64,000 nucleotides of DNA from Enterococcus montenegrensis (GCF_029983095.1 NZ_CP120467.1:862501-926500), one strand, 5' to 3'. Numbered from the stretch's first letter, positions 38,580 through 48,287 are shown. The notes: generated by a model from the sequence alone, not told the origin. A program made the numbers and translations.

Positions 38580-39336
38580 AAATTTGACGAAAAACTTTGG
38601 TGGCCTGGCTGCAGTTTCTCATGTGAATATGGCGTTGGATACTAATGAATTAGTAGGGTTGATTGGCCCAAATGGTGCAGGAAAAACGACACTATTTAAC
38701 TTATTAACCGGTGTTTATGAGCCTAGTGCCGGTGATGTGTTATTTTCACCGCAAGGACAAGTTGAAAAGTTAAATGGCGTTAAACCTTACCACATTGCCA
38801 AAATGGGATTATCTCGGACGTTTCAAAATATTCGTTTGTTTAAAGACTTAAGTGTTTTAGATAATGTTCTAATTGCGATGAACGCCAAGCATCAAGAAGG
38901 TTTTTTTACAAGTATTTTACGTTTGCCGAGATTTTACCGTAATGAAGATGCGCTGAAACAAAAAGCAGTGGAGCTACTGGCAATTTTTGGTTTAGAAAGT
39001 AAATTAACAACTTTAGCTAAAAACTTGCCCTATGGCGAACAACGGCGTTTAGAAATTGTGCGGGCTCTAGCAACAGAGCCAAAAATCTTGTTTTTAGATG
39101 AACCAGCAGCAGGAATGAATCCGCAAGAGACAGCCGAATTAACGGAATTAATCCGTAAAATTCAAAAGGACTTTCAGCTGACCATTTTGCTAATTGAACA
39201 CGATATGAGTTTGGTGATGGATGTGTGTCAGCGGATTTATGTTTTGGAGTACGGTCGCATTATTGCTGAAGGTGAACCAGAAAAAATCAAAAAAGATCCC
39301 CGTGTCATAAAAGCGTATTTGGGAGGGGATATGTAA
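38560..39336 (+). CDS. livG: Branched-chain amino acid ABC transporter ATPase LivG
   Basis: A 258-residue ABC ATPase. Walker A is GPNGAGKTT near residues 35-43, Walker B is ILFLDEPAAGMNP, and the signature is the Liv-type LPYGEQRRLE in place of LSGGQ. The ATG at 38560 follows AAAGGAGG at nine bases; nearer ATG codons directly abut it and are less likely. The stop overlaps the livF start. Confidence 0.93.
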   Translation: MPLLTVKNLTKNFGGLAAVSHVNMALDTNELVGLIGPNGAGKTTLFNLLTGVYEPSAGDVLFSPQGQVEKLNGVKPYHIAKMGLSRTFQNIRLFKDLSVLDNVLIAMNAKHQEGFFTSILRLPRFYRNEDALKQKAVELLAIFGLESKLTTLAKNLPYGEQRRLEIVRALATEPKILFLDEPAAGMNPQETAELTELIRKIQKDFQLTILLIEHDMSLVMDVCQRIYVLEYGRIIAEGEPEKIKKDPRVIKAYLGGDM

Positions 39337-40037
39337 TGTTAGAAATTAAAAATTTAACTGTCCATTACGGTGTTATTGAAGCGGTTCATGATGTGTCATT
39401 TAATGTCAATAAAGGGGAGATTGTTTCTTTAATCGGTGCCAATGGTGCTGGAAAAACAACAATTTTACGGACAATTTCAGGTTTATTACGTCCAAGCCAA
39501 GGTGAAATTACGTTTAAAGGACAAAGTATTATCAAAACGCCGCCACAAAAAATTGTGGCAGCTGGGTTATCTCAAGTACCAGAAGGACGCCATATTTTTA
39601 GTGGTTTAACGGTACAAGAAAACTTAGAAATGGGTGCATTTTTACGTAAGGACGGGGAGGTAAAACAAGATTACGAACAAGTTTTTCAAAAGTTTCCGGT
39701 TTTAAAAGAACGCCGCAACCAAGATGCCGCAACACTTTCTGGTGGTGAACAACAAATGTTGGCTATGGGGCGCGCTTTAATGTCAAAACCTGAATTGCTT
39801 TTGTTAGACGAGCCGTCAATGGGACTCGCGCCGATTTTTATTAAAGAAATCTTCAGTATTATTGAAGAAATCAAAGAGCAAGGTACGACGATTTTACTTA
39901 TCGAACAAAATGCTAAAATGGCTTTGTCTATTGCAGACCGCGGGTATGTCTTGGAAACTGGCAGTGTTGTTTTAGATGGCACAGGAAAAGCATTATTAGC
40001 CAGCGATGAAGTGAAAAAAGCTTATTTAGGGGGTTAG
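39336..40037 (+). CDS. livF: Branched-chain amino acid ABC transporter ATPase LivF
   Basis: A 233-residue ABC ATPase, the smaller of the Liv pair. Walker A is GANGAGKTT near residues 34-42, the signature is LSGGEQQMLAMGRAL, and Walker B is LLLLDEPSMGLAP. Its ATG overlaps the livG stop (TAATG). With LivG it forms the heterodimer that drives import. The CBS-ACT gene follows four bases after its stop. Confidence 0.94.
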   Translation: MLEIKNLTVHYGVIEAVHDVSFNVNKGEIVSLIGANGAGKTTILRTISGLLRPSQGEITFKGQSIIKTPPQKIVAAGLSQVPEGRHIFSGLTVQENLEMGAFLRKDGEVKQDYEQVFQKFPVLKERRNQDAATLSGGEQQMLAMGRALMSKPELLLLDEPSMGLAPIFIKEIFSIIEEIKEQGTTILLIEQNAKMALSIADRGYVLETGSVVLDGTGKALLASDEVKKAYLGG

Positions 40038-40040
40038 AAG

Positions 40041-40694
40041 ATGAGTGTTAGTGATTTTATGACAAAAAACTTAGTAATAGTAGCACCAGATACACCTATT
40101 TTTGATGCGATTGATTTAATGAAACAACACGATATCCATCGTTTGCCCGTTTTGCAACAGGATAAATTAGTCGGATTAATTACAGAAGGCATTATTCAAG
40201 AAGCGATGCCTTCAAAAGCCACAAGTTTAAGTGTCTATGAAGCCAATTATTTGTTAAATAAGACGACCGTAGGCGATGTCATGGAAAAAAATGTGCTGAC
40301 CATTGCACCAGATGCATTGCTAGAAGATGCCATTTATAAAATGCGGGAAAATAAGATTGCTGTACTACCAGTAGTAGAAAAAGAAGCAGTCAAAGGAATC
40401 ATAACCAATAATGATATCTTCGCGGCCTTTTTAAAAATTACTGGCTACAACGATGGTGGAACCCGGATCAGCTTACAAATAGCCGATGATCATGTGGGGA
40501 TTTTAGCAGAAATTACCAAACTTTTAGCCGAGCATGATTTTAGTATTTTAACGATTGTCGTCAATCGGATGGAACTGGCTACAATTGTTGAAATTCAAGT
40601 TCAGTCTCGTAATGTTGAAAAAGTTAAAGAAGTACTAACAGAGGCCGGTTATTTGGTAACTGCAGCAGTTTTAACCAATACGCATAATATGTAA
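40041..40694 (+). CDS. CBS-pair and ACT domain protein (AcuB-like)
   Basis: A 217-residue cytoplasmic protein. Two CBS motifs lie near residues 1-60 and 75-130, each with the HRLPV/IAVLPV strand. A C-terminal ACT domain follows at about 140-215, beginning RISLQIADDHVGILAEITKL. CBS pairs bind adenosyl nucleotides and ACT domains bind amino acids, so it could sense both energy state and amino acid level. It is the sixth gene of the liv operon, four bases after livF, which suggests feedback on branched-chain amino acid uptake or use. AcuB in Bacillus is linked to acetoin use; that role is not implied here. Confidence 0.82.
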   Translation: MSVSDFMTKNLVIVAPDTPIFDAIDLMKQHDIHRLPVLQQDKLVGLITEGIIQEAMPSKATSLSVYEANYLLNKTTVGDVMEKNVLTIAPDALLEDAIYKMRENKIAVLPVVEKEAVKGIITNNDIFAAFLKITGYNDGGTRISLQIADDHVGILAEITKLLAEHDFSILTIVVNRMELATIVEIQVQSRNVEKVKEVLTEAGYLVTAAVLTNTHNM

Positions 40695-40846
40695 GAAAGA
40701 TTACAACCCAAACAAAAAATGCACGTACCTTTTAGCGGTTAAAGTACCAAGATGAGAAGGGGAGGCGGACTTGTTTGGGTTTTTCATTTCCTTTTTATAC
40801 CCAACAAGATAAGAATATGATAAAATACTTTAGCGAGGTGAGAAGT

Positions 40847-41077
40847 GTGACGAAGAAAAAAGATATCGAAGTTAAAGTAGAAGAAGTAAAAAAAGATATT
40901 AAAGGTAAAAATTACACCGTCAACCAATTATCAATCGGTAAAAAAGTTATTGGTGAAATTTTGACTATGGGTGAAAAGAATTACGAAGCTTTCTTAGGAA
41001 AAGAGGATCTAGGAGCTTATAAATCCTTAGATTTAGCGGTGGAAGCTGTGTTATTGCAACATAATTTGCATGACTAA
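40847..41077 (+). CDS. DUF2969 family protein
   Basis: A 76-residue highly charged protein (Lys/Glu-rich N-terminus). It matches the short DUF2969 family restricted to Lactobacillales, with YTVNQLSIGKKVIGEI and a C-terminal SLDLAVEAVLLQHNLHD. The start is the GTG at 40847 with GAGGTG six bases before; the longer upstream frame includes the promoter region. Function unknown. Confidence 0.75.
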   Translation: MTKKKDIEVKVEEVKKDIKGKNYTVNQLSIGKKVIGEILTMGEKNYEAFLGKEDLGAYKSLDLAVEAVLLQHNLHD

Positions 41078-41107
41078 AATTTCTGTAAAAAAAATTGAAA
41101 TTACCAC

Positions 41108-41136
41108 TTGCATTTTTTAGTTATCTTTTGTATCAT
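41108..41136 (+). promoter_or_regulatory. Promoter of the tRNA pair
   Basis: TTGCAT (41108-41113) and TATCAT (41131-41136) are 17 bases apart. The pair lies about 30 bases before tRNA-Tyr. Confidence 0.65.
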
Positions 41137-41164
41137 AACTAAGTCAGGTTGATTAAAACCTTTC

Positions 41165-41248
41165 GGAGGAGTAGCGAAGTGGCTAAACGCGACGGACTGT
41201 AAATCCGTTCCTTAGGGTTCAGTGGTTCGAATCCACTCTCCTCCACCA
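41165..41248 (+). tRNA. tRNA-Tyr (GTA)
   Basis: An 84-base class II tRNA. The acceptor GGAGGAG pairs with CTCCTCC. The anticodon loop CTGTAAA has anticodon GTA. A long variable arm precedes the T-arm with GGTTCGAATCC. The CCA end is encoded. Two bases separate it from tRNA-Gln. Confidence 0.97.
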
Positions 41249-41249
41249 T

Positions 41250-41321
41250 TGGGGTATAGCCAAGCGGTAAGGCAAGGGACTTTGACTCCCTCATGCGTTG
41301 GTTCGAATCCAGCTACCCCAG
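41250..41321 (+). tRNA. tRNA-Gln (TTG)
   Basis: A 72-base tRNA. The acceptor TGGGGTA pairs with TACCCCA, and the anticodon loop CTTTGAC has anticodon TTG. The T-loop is GGTTCGAATCC. A G discriminator is followed by TTT, so CCA is not encoded and must be added, unlike in the preceding tRNA-Tyr. Confidence 0.96.
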
Positions 41322-41325
41322 TTTC

Positions 41326-41357
41326 AAACGTATCTTCAATTGAAGATGCGTTTTTTT
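41326..41357 (+). terminator. Intrinsic terminator of the tRNA pair
   Basis: AACGTATCTTC pairs with GAAGATGCGTT with one wobble around an AATT loop, then seven T. Confidence 0.9.
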
Positions 41358-41644
41358 GTGCAATAAAAATCTCGCTTTTGTTTTTGAAAAAGCTATTTTC
41401 AGACCAGACTTTGTGCGTAAATAGGGGCTAGAATTATATTAATGTTTTAGACCATACGTTACATCTTAAACTTGCTTTTTTTTAAGGTGACAGGTCCTCT
41501 TACGTGGATACGAAAAGTAGTAAAATTAAATTTACTAAATGTTACTAAATAAATTGACGTTCCTGCTGATCACCGCTATACTAAAAAAGAGATTGAAAAG
41601 GCTTTTTTTCATCGAGATAGTAGATAAACAAAGGAGCGGTGCAG
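41358..41644. promoter_or_regulatory. galM upstream region: promoter and tandem 10-base repeats
   Basis: TTGACG (41554-41559) and TATACT (41577-41582) are 17 bases apart and form a strong promoter. Just upstream, TTTACTAAAT (41531-41540) and GTTACTAAAT (41541-41550) form a head-to-tail pair one helical turn apart, a plausible activator site. No gene is seen in 41358-41530. Confidence 0.6.
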
Positions 41645-42634
41645 ATGGCAACAGTTACAAAGTTAGACAGTAAGGCATTCGGGACGTATTATGAAGTGAA
41701 AAATGAAAACGGCGTAGTTTTGGGGCTACATCCTTTTGGGGCGCGTGCCATTTCGTTAGCATTACCAGTCGATGGTACTTTGCGTGATGTATTGGTTGGA
41801 TGCAAGACAATAACAGACTACAAAGAAAATAGTTATTATAATGCTACCATTGGCCCGGTCGCTGGTCGCATTGCCGGCGCACAGTTTGAATTAGATGAAA
41901 CAATTTACAAAACAGAGGCCAATCAAAAAGGCAATACATTACATGGTGGTTTTGTAGGATTTGACGCGCGAAATTGGGAGGCACAAACCTTCACTAAGGA
42001 TAATGAGGCTGGTGTTATCTTCACATTAAATGATCCGGATGGCAATCACGGTTTCCCTGGTAATTTAGCGGCAAAAGCAATTTATACTTTAACCGATGAT
42101 AATCAATACAGTTTCAAATTTGAAGCAACCACAGACAAAAAAACTTTGTTCAATCCAACCAATCATGGTTACTACAATTTGACGGGTTCGCCCAGTGAGT
42201 CAATTGATACGCATAATTTACAAATTAACGCACATTTTGTTGCTAAAACCAATGATGACGTCACAACAACTGGCGAGAAAGTTGCGGTCGCTGGTACAAA
42301 ATTTGATTTTGTGACAGGTGCTAAAATTGGCGAGACGCTTTTAGATGATCCTTTTTTGATTGATGAAGGTGCCCAAAAAGCATTAACTTTAACTGCACCA
42401 GATGGAAAAGTTGCCTTAAGTTTGATGACACAAGCTCCAGCAGTAGTTATTTATACCACTGGCACTGGGGAAGCGGGGACAGTAATGAAAAACGGCGTTA
42501 TGGCAAATCACGGGGCAGTGGCGATTGAGCCACAAGGGGTGCCTGGTACTGAAATTTACCCTCAATTTGGCAGTATTACTCTGACAGCTGATAAACCTTA
42601 CACAATGGAAAGTACTTTCAAATTAATTTTTTAA
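41645..42634 (+). CDS. galM: Aldose 1-epimerase (mutarotase)
   Basis: A 329-residue cytoplasmic galactose mutarotase. It interconverts alpha- and beta-anomers of galactose or glucose. Visible features are the conserved NYYNATIGPVAGRIA-like segment (here NSYYNATIGPVAGRIAGAQF), the catalytic His in NGY/NPTNHGYYNLTG near residues 170-182, and a C-terminal Glu in AIEPQGVPG. The ATG at 41645 follows AAGGAG; the in-frame GTG two codons earlier is too close. It stands alone with no Leloir genes beside it. Confidence 0.92.
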   Translation: MATVTKLDSKAFGTYYEVKNENGVVLGLHPFGARAISLALPVDGTLRDVLVGCKTITDYKENSYYNATIGPVAGRIAGAQFELDETIYKTEANQKGNTLHGGFVGFDARNWEAQTFTKDNEAGVIFTLNDPDGNHGFPGNLAAKAIYTLTDDNQYSFKFEATTDKKTLFNPTNHGYYNLTGSPSESIDTHNLQINAHFVAKTNDDVTTTGEKVAVAGTKFDFVTGAKIGETLLDDPFLIDEGAQKALTLTAPDGKVALSLMTQAPAVVIYTTGTGEAGTVMKNGVMANHGAVAIEPQGVPGTEIYPQFGSITLTADKPYTMESTFKLIF

Positions 42635-42644
42635 AAATAGGCAC

Positions 42645-42680
42645 AAAAAAACTTCACTAAAAAATTTGGTGAAGTTTTTT
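42645..42680 (+). terminator. Intrinsic terminator of galM
   Basis: AAAACTTCAC pairs with GTGAAGTTTT around an AT loop, then T. Confidence 0.88.
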
Positions 42681-42681
42681 C

Positions 42682-42738
42682 TTGACTCATTTACGTTTAC
42701 GGATGTAAACTTAAAAAGAAGTTAAGATTACACTTGTA
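42682..42738 (+). promoter_or_regulatory. cop promoter with two CopY boxes
   Basis: TTGACT (42682-42687) and TAAACT (42706-42711) form the promoter. A perfect cop box, TACACTTGTA, lies at 42729-42738. A second box with one mismatch, TACGGATGTA, lies at 42698-42707 and overlaps the -10. Both fit the CopY target TACANNTGTA and their 31-base spacing resembles the E. hirae operon. Zn-CopY would block transcription until copper releases it. Confidence 0.82.
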
Positions 42739-42755
42739 AACGAGGTGAGGATAAC

Positions 42756-43205
42756 ATGATGACAGAACCTGTCAAAATCAGCGATGCAGAATGGGAAGTG
42801 ATGCGGGTATTATGGACAGTAAAAGCTGCAACTGCGCATGAGATTGCTGAAATTTTAGGTGATAAGATGGATTGGAAGCTTGCTACGGTAAAGACACTAT
42901 TAGGACGGTTAAGTAAAAAAGAAGTAATTCGGAGTGAGGCAGAAGGTAAAAAATTTATTTATTACCCCAATGTATCAGAAACTGCAACTGTTCGCAGTGC
43001 AACCGAAAATCTTTTTTCTCACATCTGTGCCAAAAAGATTGGTGTAACAATCGCTGACTTAATCAACGAAGCAGAATTGACAGCAGCAGATATTGCGGCA
43101 ATTAATACTGCGCTACTTGCCAAAACACCAGTAGCAAGTATTGCTTGCAATTGTATTCCTGGTCAATGTGAATGTAGTCAACATCAAGTCAAAATAAATC
43201 ATTAA
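42756..43205 (+). CDS. copY: Copper-responsive repressor CopY
   Basis: A 149-residue repressor of the BlaI/MecI-CopY family. The N-terminal winged helix contains [20 protein letters not shown] and [13 protein letters not shown]. The C-terminal metal site is [10 protein letters not shown] (CxCx4CxC), which binds Zn in the repressing form and Cu(I) on induction. The start is ATG 42756 or 42759 after GAGGTGAGG. It is the first gene of copYZAB. Confidence 0.95.
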   Translation: MMTEPVKISDAEWEVMRVLWTVKAATAHEIAEILGDKMDWKLATVKTLLGRLSKKEVIRSEAEGKKFIYYPNVSETATVRSATENLFSHICAKKIGVTIADLINEAELTAADIAAINTALLAKTPVASIACNCIPGQCECSQHQVKINH

Positions 43206-43229
43206 AAATTATGAAAAGAGGAAATCAAG

Positions 43230-43439
43230 ATGAAACAAACATTTAATATTAGTGGTATGAGTTGTGGGCATTGTGTCGCAAAAGTAGAAGGTACAATCAA
43301 TGAATTACCAGGCGTGAAAAAAGTCAAAATTAATTTAAAGAAAAACAACGGCGTGGTGAAATACGATGATAGCCAATTAACCGATGAAAAAATTATTGCA
43401 GCAGTTACGGCGGCTGGTTATCCAACTGAGGTGGCCTAA
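43230..43439 (+). CDS. copZ: Copper chaperone CopZ
   Basis: A 69-residue HMA-domain protein with the metal motif MSCGHC (residues 10-15). It carries Cu(I) and donates it to CopY, and probably to the copper ATPases. Its length is identical to E. hirae CopZ. ATG follows AGAGGAAA. Its stop overlaps the copA start (TAATG). Confidence 0.95.
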   Translation: MKQTFNISGMSCGHCVAKVEGTINELPGVKKVKINLKKNNGVVKYDDSQLTDEKIIAAVTAAGYPTEVA

Positions 43440-45631
43440 TGAATAATGAGCAAGTCGCAACCTTTGTCATTACAGGGATGACCTGCGCCAATTGTTCAGC
43501 TCGCGTTGAAAAAGAATTAAAGGCACAACCAGGAGTTGCGCAGGCGACAGTCAACTTGGCTACGGAAAAAGCTACCGTACAATTTAATGAAACCACTGCC
43601 GAAGCGTTAATTAAAAGTGTGGAAAACATTGGGTATGGTGCAATTTTGGATGATGAAGCGCATCGGCAACAAGTAGCAGAAAAGAAACAAGCACGAATTC
43701 AAAAAATGCGACGGGATTTAATGATTAGTGTTGTTTTAGTTGCCCCTTTAATGGTTGCAATGATTGCGATGATACTTGGTGTTGATGCCTCCTGGGTGCA
43801 CTTTTTCCATCGTCCTATCGTGCAGTTGATTTTAGTTGCCCCGATTCAATTTGGTGTTGGGCTACGCTTTTATAAAGGTGCTTATCATGCTTTAAAAACC
43901 AAAGCACCAAACATGGATGTTTTGGTCTCTTTAGGTACTACGGCAGCTTTTATTTTGAGTTTTTATAATGGTTTTTTAGGCGGTGATCCCCATGAACTTT
44001 ACTTTGAAAGTAGCGGAATGATTATAGCCTTAATTTTACTTGGAAAATACTTGGAAACTACTGCAAAAAATAAAACTAGTTCTGCCATTAAGCAATTGAT
44101 GCAACTACAAGCAAAAACCGCGCGGGTGGTCAATGAAGATGGGAGCCAAAGTGAAGTAGCCATTGCATCTGTAAGACAAGGAATGCAAGTAATTATTCGC
44201 CCTGGAGAGCAAATTCCCGTAGACGGCATTGTGCTTAGTGGTAAAACGACCGTTGATGAAAGTATGCTGACAGGGGAAAGTATGCCTGTGGCAAAAACAA
44301 GCAGCAGTACTGTTTTTGGCGGGACTGTTAACAATACCGGCCAATTAGTGATTAAAACCTTGAAAGTCGGCGATGAGACAGTTTTAGCTCGGATTATTCG
44401 TATGGTTGAAGATGCCCAAGGACAAAAAGCCCCGATTCAACAAATTGCGGATAAAATTTCAGCAGTGTTTGTACCCAGCGTTTTAGCAATTGCTATGGTA
44501 ACATTAATTGTAACAGGACTTGTGAGTGGCAATTGGCAGGAAGCTTTAATTCATAGTGTTGCTGTACTAGTTATTGCGTGTCCGTGTGCTTTAGGGCTGG
44601 CAACACCAACTGCAATTATGGTTGGGACTGGACTAGGCGCTAAAAACGGTATCTTAATTAAAGGCGGAGCGGTATTGGAACAAGCTGCGCAACTAAATGC
44701 CATTGTCTTAGATAAAACGGGAACAATTACAAAAGGAAAACCTACTGTAACGAATTTGCAATTAGCCACAGCGGATTTATTAACTGTTTTAGTTAGTTTA
44801 GAAGCTGCTTCAGAGCATCCCTTAGCCGGTGCAATCGTTGATTATGGCACAGAAAAAAATATTCAAGCCGTAAAGGTTGATCACTTTGAAGCATTGCCTG
44901 GTTTGGGGATTGCCGGACAAATAAATGATAAAACTTATTTTGTTGGCAATGCGAAGCTTATGGCAGAAAAAGAAGATTGTGACAACTACCTTTCAAAATT
45001 AAACCAATGGTCAAAAGAAGGTAAAACAGTCATGCTGGTTTCAGATGAAACAAATGTTTTAGGGGTCGTAGCTGTAGCTGATGAAATCAAAGCAACTTCC
45101 AAAGCGGCAATTGCAACATTACAAAATCATGGGATTGCAGTCTATATGCTAACAGGTGACAACAAGGCCTCAGCTGAATATATTGGTTCACAGGTGGGAA
45201 TTTCTGTTACGAATGTTTTTGCTGAAGTTATGCCAGATGAAAAATCTGCCAAAGTAGCAGAACTACAAGCAAAAGGTGCATTAGTAGGTATGGTAGGCGA
45301 CGGAATTAACGATGCACCTGCGTTAGCCTTAGCTGATGTTGGTATTGCAATGGGAAGCGGAACAGATATTGCCATGGAGACTGCCGATGTAACGTTGATC
45401 CACAGTGATTTAACCTATTTGGATCAAATGCTGCAATTGTCAAAAGCGACAATAAAAAAAATAAAACAAAACTTATTTTGGGCATTTGTTTACAATACAA
45501 TTGGTATTCCCTTTGCTGCTTTAGGCTTTTTAAATCCGATTATTGCTGGCGGGGCAATGGCCTTTAGTTCAGTCAGTGTTTTACTAAACTCACTTAGTCT
45601 GAATCGATTAAAACTAGAAAAGAGGGAGTAG
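43439..45631 (+). CDS. copA: Copper-translocating P1B-type ATPase CopA
   Basis: A 730-residue P-type ATPase. One N-terminal HMA domain carries GMTCANC (about residues 12-18), and the transmembrane metal motif is CPCALG near 382-387. The phosphorylation site is DKTGTITKG, the actuator TGES and the hinge GDGINDAPA. It transports Cu(I) across the membrane with ATP. Length and place match E. hirae CopA (727 residues). ATG overlaps the copZ stop. Confidence 0.95.
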   Translation: MNNEQVATFVITGMTCANCSARVEKELKAQPGVAQATVNLATEKATVQFNETTAEALIKSVENIGYGAILDDEAHRQQVAEKKQARIQKMRRDLMISVVLVAPLMVAMIAMILGVDASWVHFFHRPIVQLILVAPIQFGVGLRFYKGAYHALKTKAPNMDVLVSLGTTAAFILSFYNGFLGGDPHELYFESSGMIIALILLGKYLETTAKNKTSSAIKQLMQLQAKTARVVNEDGSQSEVAIASVRQGMQVIIRPGEQIPVDGIVLSGKTTVDESMLTGESMPVAKTSSSTVFGGTVNNTGQLVIKTLKVGDETVLARIIRMVEDAQGQKAPIQQIADKISAVFVPSVLAIAMVTLIVTGLVSGNWQEALIHSVAVLVIACPCALGLATPTAIMVGTGLGAKNGILIKGGAVLEQAAQLNAIVLDKTGTITKGKPTVTNLQLATADLLTVLVSLEAASEHPLAGAIVDYGTEKNIQAVKVDHFEALPGLGIAGQINDKTYFVGNAKLMAEKEDCDNYLSKLNQWSKEGKTVMLVSDETNVLGVVAVADEIKATSKAAIATLQNHGIAVYMLTGDNKASAEYIGSQVGISVTNVFAEVMPDEKSAKVAELQAKGALVGMVGDGINDAPALALADVGIAMGSGTDIAMETADVTLIHSDLTYLDQMLQLSKATIKKIKQNLFWAFVYNTIGIPFAALGFLNPIIAGGAMAFSSVSVLLNSLSLNRLKLEKRE

Positions 45632-45633
45632 TG

Positions 45634-47946
45634 ATGAAAGACGCAAAAGATGTAGATGAAAAAAAGCAGCCAATGAATCATGATAAAGCGGCAGCTATGG
45701 ATCATATGGCTCACATGGATCACATGGATCACAAAGGTCATCAGGAAGATGAAAAGGGTGGAAATTCTGCTGAAAACACCCAGATGGATTCCAATCATAA
45801 TATGACCGGTAGCAATCCTAATCATATGGATCATGAGCACATGAATCATGAGCATATGGAACATGAACACATGAATCATGGGCACATGAATCACAACCAT
45901 GGTGATCATGGGCAAATGCACCATGGAATGAGTCATGGTGATCACGATATGCAGCATATGGATCACGATATGGGTGGGATGGACCATTCTATGCATATGG
46001 GAAATTTCAAACAGAAATTTTGGCTTTCTTTAGTTTTAGCAATTCCGATTATTATCCTTTCACCGATGATGGGGGTGAGTCTGCCTTTTCAATTTACTTT
46101 TCCTGGTTCTGATTATGTCGTTTTAATTTTGGCTACGATTTTATTTATTTATGGTGGTCAACCATTTTTAAGCGGAGCTAAAATGGAATTACAAATGAAA
46201 AATCCTGCAATGATGACCCTAATTGCCATGGGGATTACGGTATCGTATATCTATAGTCTTTATGCATTTATTGCCAATCACTTTTTACACACCGAACATG
46301 TGATGGATTTCTTCTGGGAATTGGCGACCTTAATTGTGATTATGCTGCTGGGGCATTGGATTGAAATGAATGCTGTCTCAAATGCCAGCAGTGCTTTAAA
46401 AAAATTAGCTGAATTACTACCAGATACCGTGACAAGAGTTAATAAAGCGGGAAAAGAAGAAAAAATCTCGCTACAAGAAGTCCATGAAGGTGACACGTTA
46501 ATTGTTCGTGCTGGGGATAAAATGCCAACAGACGGTCAGATTTTAAAGGGTGAAACAACTGTTGATGAGTCTGCCGTTACTGGTGAGTCCCGAGGTGTGA
46601 TCCGTAAAACTGGAGATCAAGTTATTGGCGGATCTGTTAATGGCGACGGTACAATCCAAATTGAAGTAACCGGTACTGGTGAAAATGGATATTTAGCCAA
46701 AGTGATGAAAATGGTCAAAGACGCCCAAGCTGAAAAATCACATTTGGAAGCTTTGTCAGACAAAGTAGCAAAATGGCTTTTTTATGTCGCTTTAGTCGCT
46801 GGGGTATTGGCATTTGTCGCTTGGCTTGTAGCAGCGGATCTGCCAACGGCACTTGACCGCATGGTGACAGTCTTTGTAATTGCGTGTCCCCATGCTTTGG
46901 GTTTAGCAATTCCGCTTGTAGTGGCACGTTCAACTTCTCTAGCTGCCCAAAACGGGTTATTGCTAAAAAATCGGAATGCTATTGAAAATACGCATGATTT
47001 AGATGCAATTCTTTTAGATAAAACAGGGACCTTAACAGAAGGTACTTTTGCGGTCACCGGCGTTGAAATATTAGCCGCAGATTGGCAAGAAGACCAGGCG
47101 CTACAATATATTGGTGCTTTAGAAAAAAACGCCAATCACCCAATTGCAACCGGAATTATGAAATATATTGAAGAAAAAGAAATTGAAGTTTTAAAAGGCG
47201 AAGATTTAAAAAATATTGCTGGTGTCGGCTTGTCTGGTGTCGTTAATAACACCCAAGTTCTAATAGCAAACGACAAAGAGCTAGCAAAACGCAAACAAAC
47301 AGTTGATAAAAAAACGTTGGCACCTTATTTAACACAAGGCAATACAATTAGTTACTTGTTTGTTGATGATAAATTAATTGCCCTCATTGCCTTAGGGGAC
47401 AAGGTAAAACCGGAAGCAAAAACCTTTATTCAAGCGCTAAAAGATCGTGGTGTTGAGCCGGTTATGTTGACTGGTGACAATCAAGAAGCCGCTACAGCTG
47501 TTGCCAATTATTTAGGCATTGATAATTTTCATGCAGGGCTATTACCCGATGGCAAAGAAAAAATTGTTAGTGAAATGACGAATGCCGGTAAAAAAGTAGC
47601 TATGGTAGGAGATGGCATTAATGATGCTCCAGCCTTAGCCCGCGCGACAGTGGGAATTGCGATTGGTGCAGGGACCGATGTTGCAATTGACTCTGCTGAT
47701 GTGGTCTTGACTAATAGTAATCCAGAAGATATTTTACACTTCTTGGATTTATCAAAACAAACCCGGAACAAAATGATTCAAAACTTATGGTGGGGTGCAG
47801 GCTACAATATTGTGGCGATTCCTTTAGCTGCTGGTATTTTGGCACCAATTGGGATCATTTTAAGCCCAGCTGTGGGAGCGATTTTGATGTCTTTAAGTAC
47901 GGTTATTGTGGCTATTAATGCCATGACTTTAAAAATTAAAAAATAG
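45634..47946 (+). CDS. copB: Copper/silver-exporting P1B-type ATPase CopB with His/Met-rich N-terminus
   Basis: A 770-residue P-type ATPase. In place of an HMA domain, about 115 N-terminal residues are dominated by His, Met and Asp in repeated HMDHMDH / HEHMNHEHM units. The membrane metal motif is CPHALG, typical of CopB, with DKTGTLTEG, TGES and GDGINDAPA. It exports copper or silver. The ATG at 45634 overlaps the copA stop region (TAGTGATG). It is slightly longer than E. hirae CopB (745), mainly through the His-rich part. Confidence 0.94.
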   Translation: MKDAKDVDEKKQPMNHDKAAAMDHMAHMDHMDHKGHQEDEKGGNSAENTQMDSNHNMTGSNPNHMDHEHMNHEHMEHEHMNHGHMNHNHGDHGQMHHGMSHGDHDMQHMDHDMGGMDHSMHMGNFKQKFWLSLVLAIPIIILSPMMGVSLPFQFTFPGSDYVVLILATILFIYGGQPFLSGAKMELQMKNPAMMTLIAMGITVSYIYSLYAFIANHFLHTEHVMDFFWELATLIVIMLLGHWIEMNAVSNASSALKKLAELLPDTVTRVNKAGKEEKISLQEVHEGDTLIVRAGDKMPTDGQILKGETTVDESAVTGESRGVIRKTGDQVIGGSVNGDGTIQIEVTGTGENGYLAKVMKMVKDAQAEKSHLEALSDKVAKWLFYVALVAGVLAFVAWLVAADLPTALDRMVTVFVIACPHALGLAIPLVVARSTSLAAQNGLLLKNRNAIENTHDLDAILLDKTGTLTEGTFAVTGVEILAADWQEDQALQYIGALEKNANHPIATGIMKYIEEKEIEVLKGEDLKNIAGVGLSGVVNNTQVLIANDKELAKRKQTVDKKTLAPYLTQGNTISYLFVDDKLIALIALGDKVKPEAKTFIQALKDRGVEPVMLTGDNQEAATAVANYLGIDNFHAGLLPDGKEKIVSEMTNAGKKVAMVGDGINDAPALARATVGIAIGAGTDVAIDSADVVLTNSNPEDILHFLDLSKQTRNKMIQNLWWGAGYNIVAIPLAAGILAPIGIILSPAVGAILMSLSTVIVAINAMTLKIKK

Positions 47947-47952
47947 TCATTG

Positions 47953-47996
47953 AAACTGTAAAGTCATAGAAATTTTATGATTTTACAGTTTTTTTA
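47953..47996 (+). terminator. Intrinsic terminator of the cop operon
   Basis: AAACTGTAAA and TCAT pair with ATGA and TTTACAGTTT, then a T-run. Confidence 0.88.
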
Positions 47997-48287
47997 TTCG
48001 TAGAAAAAACTTTTAGCCTAGTCAAAAAGTCAATTTTAAGCCGTTATTTGAAAAAATAGCGTGCATATTTGTTGTAGGTGTGTCAGACTTTATTGTTTTT
48101 TGTGGCAATATGCACAGGATTTGCTAAAATGAAATAACAATAGAAAAATCATTTGCCTCATCTAAGCTTAGGTGTGCTATAATGTGTTCGTTGAACTACT
48201 TTGCTATGGAATTGATAAATACTAAATACGCAGGGCGGCTTGCTGACTGCCTTTTCTATAGTGGGAATTTTTCAAGGAGGAAGCAAA
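47997..48287. promoter_or_regulatory. Leader of the Phd-like gene: inverted repeat, palindrome and promoter
   Basis: GTGCATATT (48061-48069) and its exact complement AATATGCAC (48107-48115) bracket 37 bases. The perfect palindrome CTAAGCTTAG lies at 48162-48171. An extended -10, TGCTATAAT, lies at 48175-48183. The leader then contains GGCGG/CTGCC (about 48233-48250), followed by TTTT, which could form a small hairpin. No gene is seen. Confidence 0.45.

Noticed and set aside
45690..45995. CRISPR-like or intergenic tandem repeat array
   Set aside because: The repeats are short, degenerate, in frame, and encode the His/Met-rich start of CopB.
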